A stretch of 64,000 nt of DNA, taken from NCBI GenBank assembly GCA_019828565.1, contig JAHDYR010000069.1:558001-622000 (forward strand). Reading direction: 5' to 3'. The stretch comes from Carpediemonas membranifera (lineage: Eukaryota; Fornicata). How positions within the stretch are numbered: the first letter of the stretch is position 1; each line of letters opens with the position of its first letter. The notes beneath the pieces are model-generated. The model was given only the letters and a program-made list of their open reading frames with translations. It was not told the DNA's origin and searched no databases. Shown piece after piece: positions 62,716 to 64,000 of the stretch. The position numbers and the translations under genes are program-made.

Positions 62716-62810
62716 CTACCTCCACTCACCGACTTCGCTTGCCAGTGAGCTCGCTATCATTAACTTGCTAAGTTGAGCAAGCACGCGCTGCGGCGCGTGA
62801 TATGCTGCGC

Positions 62811-62893
62811 ACGATTGATAGAGTATGATGAACCACACTGCGATCCTGATGCTGCTTGGATCACTGTGTGTTTTGGACTCAAGTATTCTTATC
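62811..62893 (+). repeat. Dispersed repeat D, copy 2
   Basis: The first 72 bp match 47258-47329 with one substitution and encode RLIEYDEPHCDPDAAWITV. It continues into the truncated tail actcaagtattcttatc. Confidence 0.65.
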
Positions 62894-63025
62894 GATTTAT
62901 ACATGTACATAAAGTGTTACCGGTCCCACCGGTCCAACGCTGTCAGCGGCCCGACCGGGATTAGAGCCCAGGAGCGGAGCAGCGAGTAACGTTCGCGAAA
63001 CGGGAGTAGATGTCGTAGTTGCCGC

Positions 63026-63049
63026 AGTATTCTTATCCTGCGCGGCACA
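63026..63049 (+). repeat. Repeat D tail, copy 3
   Basis: agtattcttatcctgcgcgg plus caca, identical to the copy at 62692-62715. Confidence 0.6.
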
Positions 63050-63298
63050 AATGTCTGAAGGGTCGAACAATGTGTTTATACTGCGCAACACTGCCCTGTC
63101 TCCCTCCTACTCACGTCTTAAGTCGGTAGGGAGATCGTCTTCTCTTTGGGTCTGTTTTTGTCTCACCACTGGCCTCTGTTCGATCCGGGCTGTCGCCATT
63201 TATCAGCAAGTTGGGTGCACAGTTGCTCTGACAGTTCCTCTGCGAAAGCCTCATTTCATCGCCTTTCAAAGCCCAAAAACAGACCACACTGGGCACAT

Positions 63299-64000
63299 TT
63301 ACGACACCCACCTCTTCGTTGAGATCTTCGAATCCGGCCCTTCGACGACATGATACGCTGGGTCCGTCTTCCTCGGGTCCTCCAGATGCATCCTCCTGCG
63401 TCCCTCGCTGTCATCCACGTTGACAGCGTCCCTGCGGACATAAAGACTTGAGTCATCCACCCTGCCCTTTGTGGCGAAGGCTCGACCAATGCCGGTGTCG
63501 CTGTGGACAACAAAGGCAGTGCCGTCGGACAGGCCGACAACCGCGTCAGTGTCCATGGACCCAATACATGTGGGGGTGACTGTTACATCAGGATGTGGTA
63601 AATGGGCGCGGATATCCCAACTCTTGAGCAGCTTGCCGTCTGCAGCGGCGAGAGCAACGCCGGACTCAGTCATGGTGTAGGCGTGCATGCCGTCGTCCGT
63701 TGTTGCAATGACTGGGCGGGGTATATCTCTCTGGAGGTGTTCCCGCGGCAGTCGGCCCACCGAAGCCGTCGTCACCGCGTGGGTGAGATTCCGAAAATCG
63801 TGCAGCGCAATTGTTCCGGAATGCCGGACAAAAAGACTTACTTCTCCGGCACTCGCGATATCCACTGCACCGGCCAGCGGCAGGTCAACCGACGGCTGGG
63901 CCCCGGCCCTGCAGTCCCATCGGCAGACCCTGTCTGTTCGAGTCAGGAAAGTGGCAACAGAGTTCGACCCGGCCAAGGCTGTGACTTGGGCCTTCTCTGG
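63299..64000 (-). CDS. WD-like C-terminal protein fragment, possibly VID27-like; 5' end outside the window
   Basis: The frame is open from the right edge (EKAQVTALAGSNSVATFLT...) and ends at 63299. It shows propeller-like blades: FLTRTDRVCRWDCRAG, VIATTDDGMHAYTMTESG, VVGLSDGTAFVVHSDTG. The last ~50 residues are charged. The order TDRVCRWDCR then ATTDDGMHAY recalls VID27 C-terminal regions, but the match is loose. At least 225 residues are present; the N-terminus is missing. Confidence 0.5.
   Translation of the reverse strand, partial: PEKAQVTALAGSNSVATFLTRTDRVCRWDCRAGAQPSVDLPLAGAVDIASAGEVSLFVRHSGTIALHDFRNLTHAVTTASVGRLPREHLQRDIPRPVIATTDDGMHAYTMTESGVALAAADGKLLKSWDIRAHLPHPDVTVTPTCIGSMDTDAVVGLSDGTAFVVHSDTGIGRAFATKGRVDDSSLYVRRDAVNVDDSEGRRRMHLEDPRKTDPAYHVVEGPDSKISTKRWVS

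Larger units (their letters stand above)
62597..63298. other. Spacer built from repeat D fragments
   Basis: About 700 bp holding several partial copies of repeat D and its tail. Open frames here share peptide fragments such as GLKYSYPARH and ITVCFGL but no complete gene. Confidence 0.5.

Noticed and set aside
1..64000. tRNA, rRNA or CRISPR features
   Set aside because: I looked for B-box-like GGTTCGA motifs, cloverleaf pairings and regularly spaced repeats; none could be supported by eye.

Overview
This window looks like nuclear DNA of a free-living, flagellated, intron-poor protist. The genes are eukaryotic: beta-tubulin, a SPEF1-like axonemal protein, Rab, coatomer beta', Mediator 31, TSR1, a PP2A B56 subunit and cytosolic PheRS alpha. 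They are packed tightly on both strands, and the few introns are only about 28-32 nt long. A GARP-type Myb factor, a family reported outside plants in diplomonads, together with reliance on purine salvage (HPRT, APRT), fits an anaerobic metamonad such as a Carpediemonas-like fornicate. That placement is inference. The standard genetic code fits every gene read.

Layout. 0-7.4 kb: PH+LRR protein (cut by the left edge), an OB-fold-like basic protein, TSR1, glutathione synthetase and a WH2/polyproline actin regulator. 7.8-19 kb: a multi-pass membrane protein, a 2.2-kb stretch without genes, a WD40 protein, a pseudokinase-IBR protein split by one frameshift, and a MED31-TRM5 gene that splices in frame into a single reading frame. 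19-35.7 kb: PheRS alpha, hypothetical proteins, beta-tubulin (one frameshift), bacterial-type PARG, Fe-SOD, PP2A B56, SPEF1-like, GARP, a coiled-coil acidic protein and a Rab.

35.7-46.65 kb is a mobile-element island stacked upstream of the Rab gene. Ty3/gypsy chromovirus A (35712-44566) has identical 96-bp LTRs and a GGGAC target duplication. A second chromovirus, B (36276-40802), with identical 53-bp LTRs and a GCGAT duplication, is nested inside A's integrase/chromodomain region. Directly abutting A lies element C (44572-46650), bounded by about 65-bp LTR-like ends. C carries a Fanzor-type (eukaryotic TnpB) nuclease gene antisense to the apparent LTR polarity. A 66-bp solo copy of the C end sits at 34850-34915 with its own CTGAA duplication.

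46.65-64 kb: a repeat-bearing spacer, coatomer beta', HPRT, an acyltransferase-NDK-Dpy30 fusion, a membrane-anchored STAND (NLR-like) NTPase, a ferric-reductase/NOX-type oxidoreductase, APRT with a novel N-terminal extension, three unknown proteins, a UBE2H-like protein lacking the catalytic-cysteine region, a second set of repeats and a WD-like protein cut by the right edge.

The genes are mostly independent housekeeping functions. Recurring themes are flagellar/cytoskeletal proteins, purine salvage, redox and unusual domain fusions. The most notable candidates for something undescribed are the LTR-bounded Fanzor element, the chromoviruses with extremely short LTRs, the MED31-TRM5 fusion, the acyltransferase-NDK-Dpy30 fusion and the transmembrane STAND protein.
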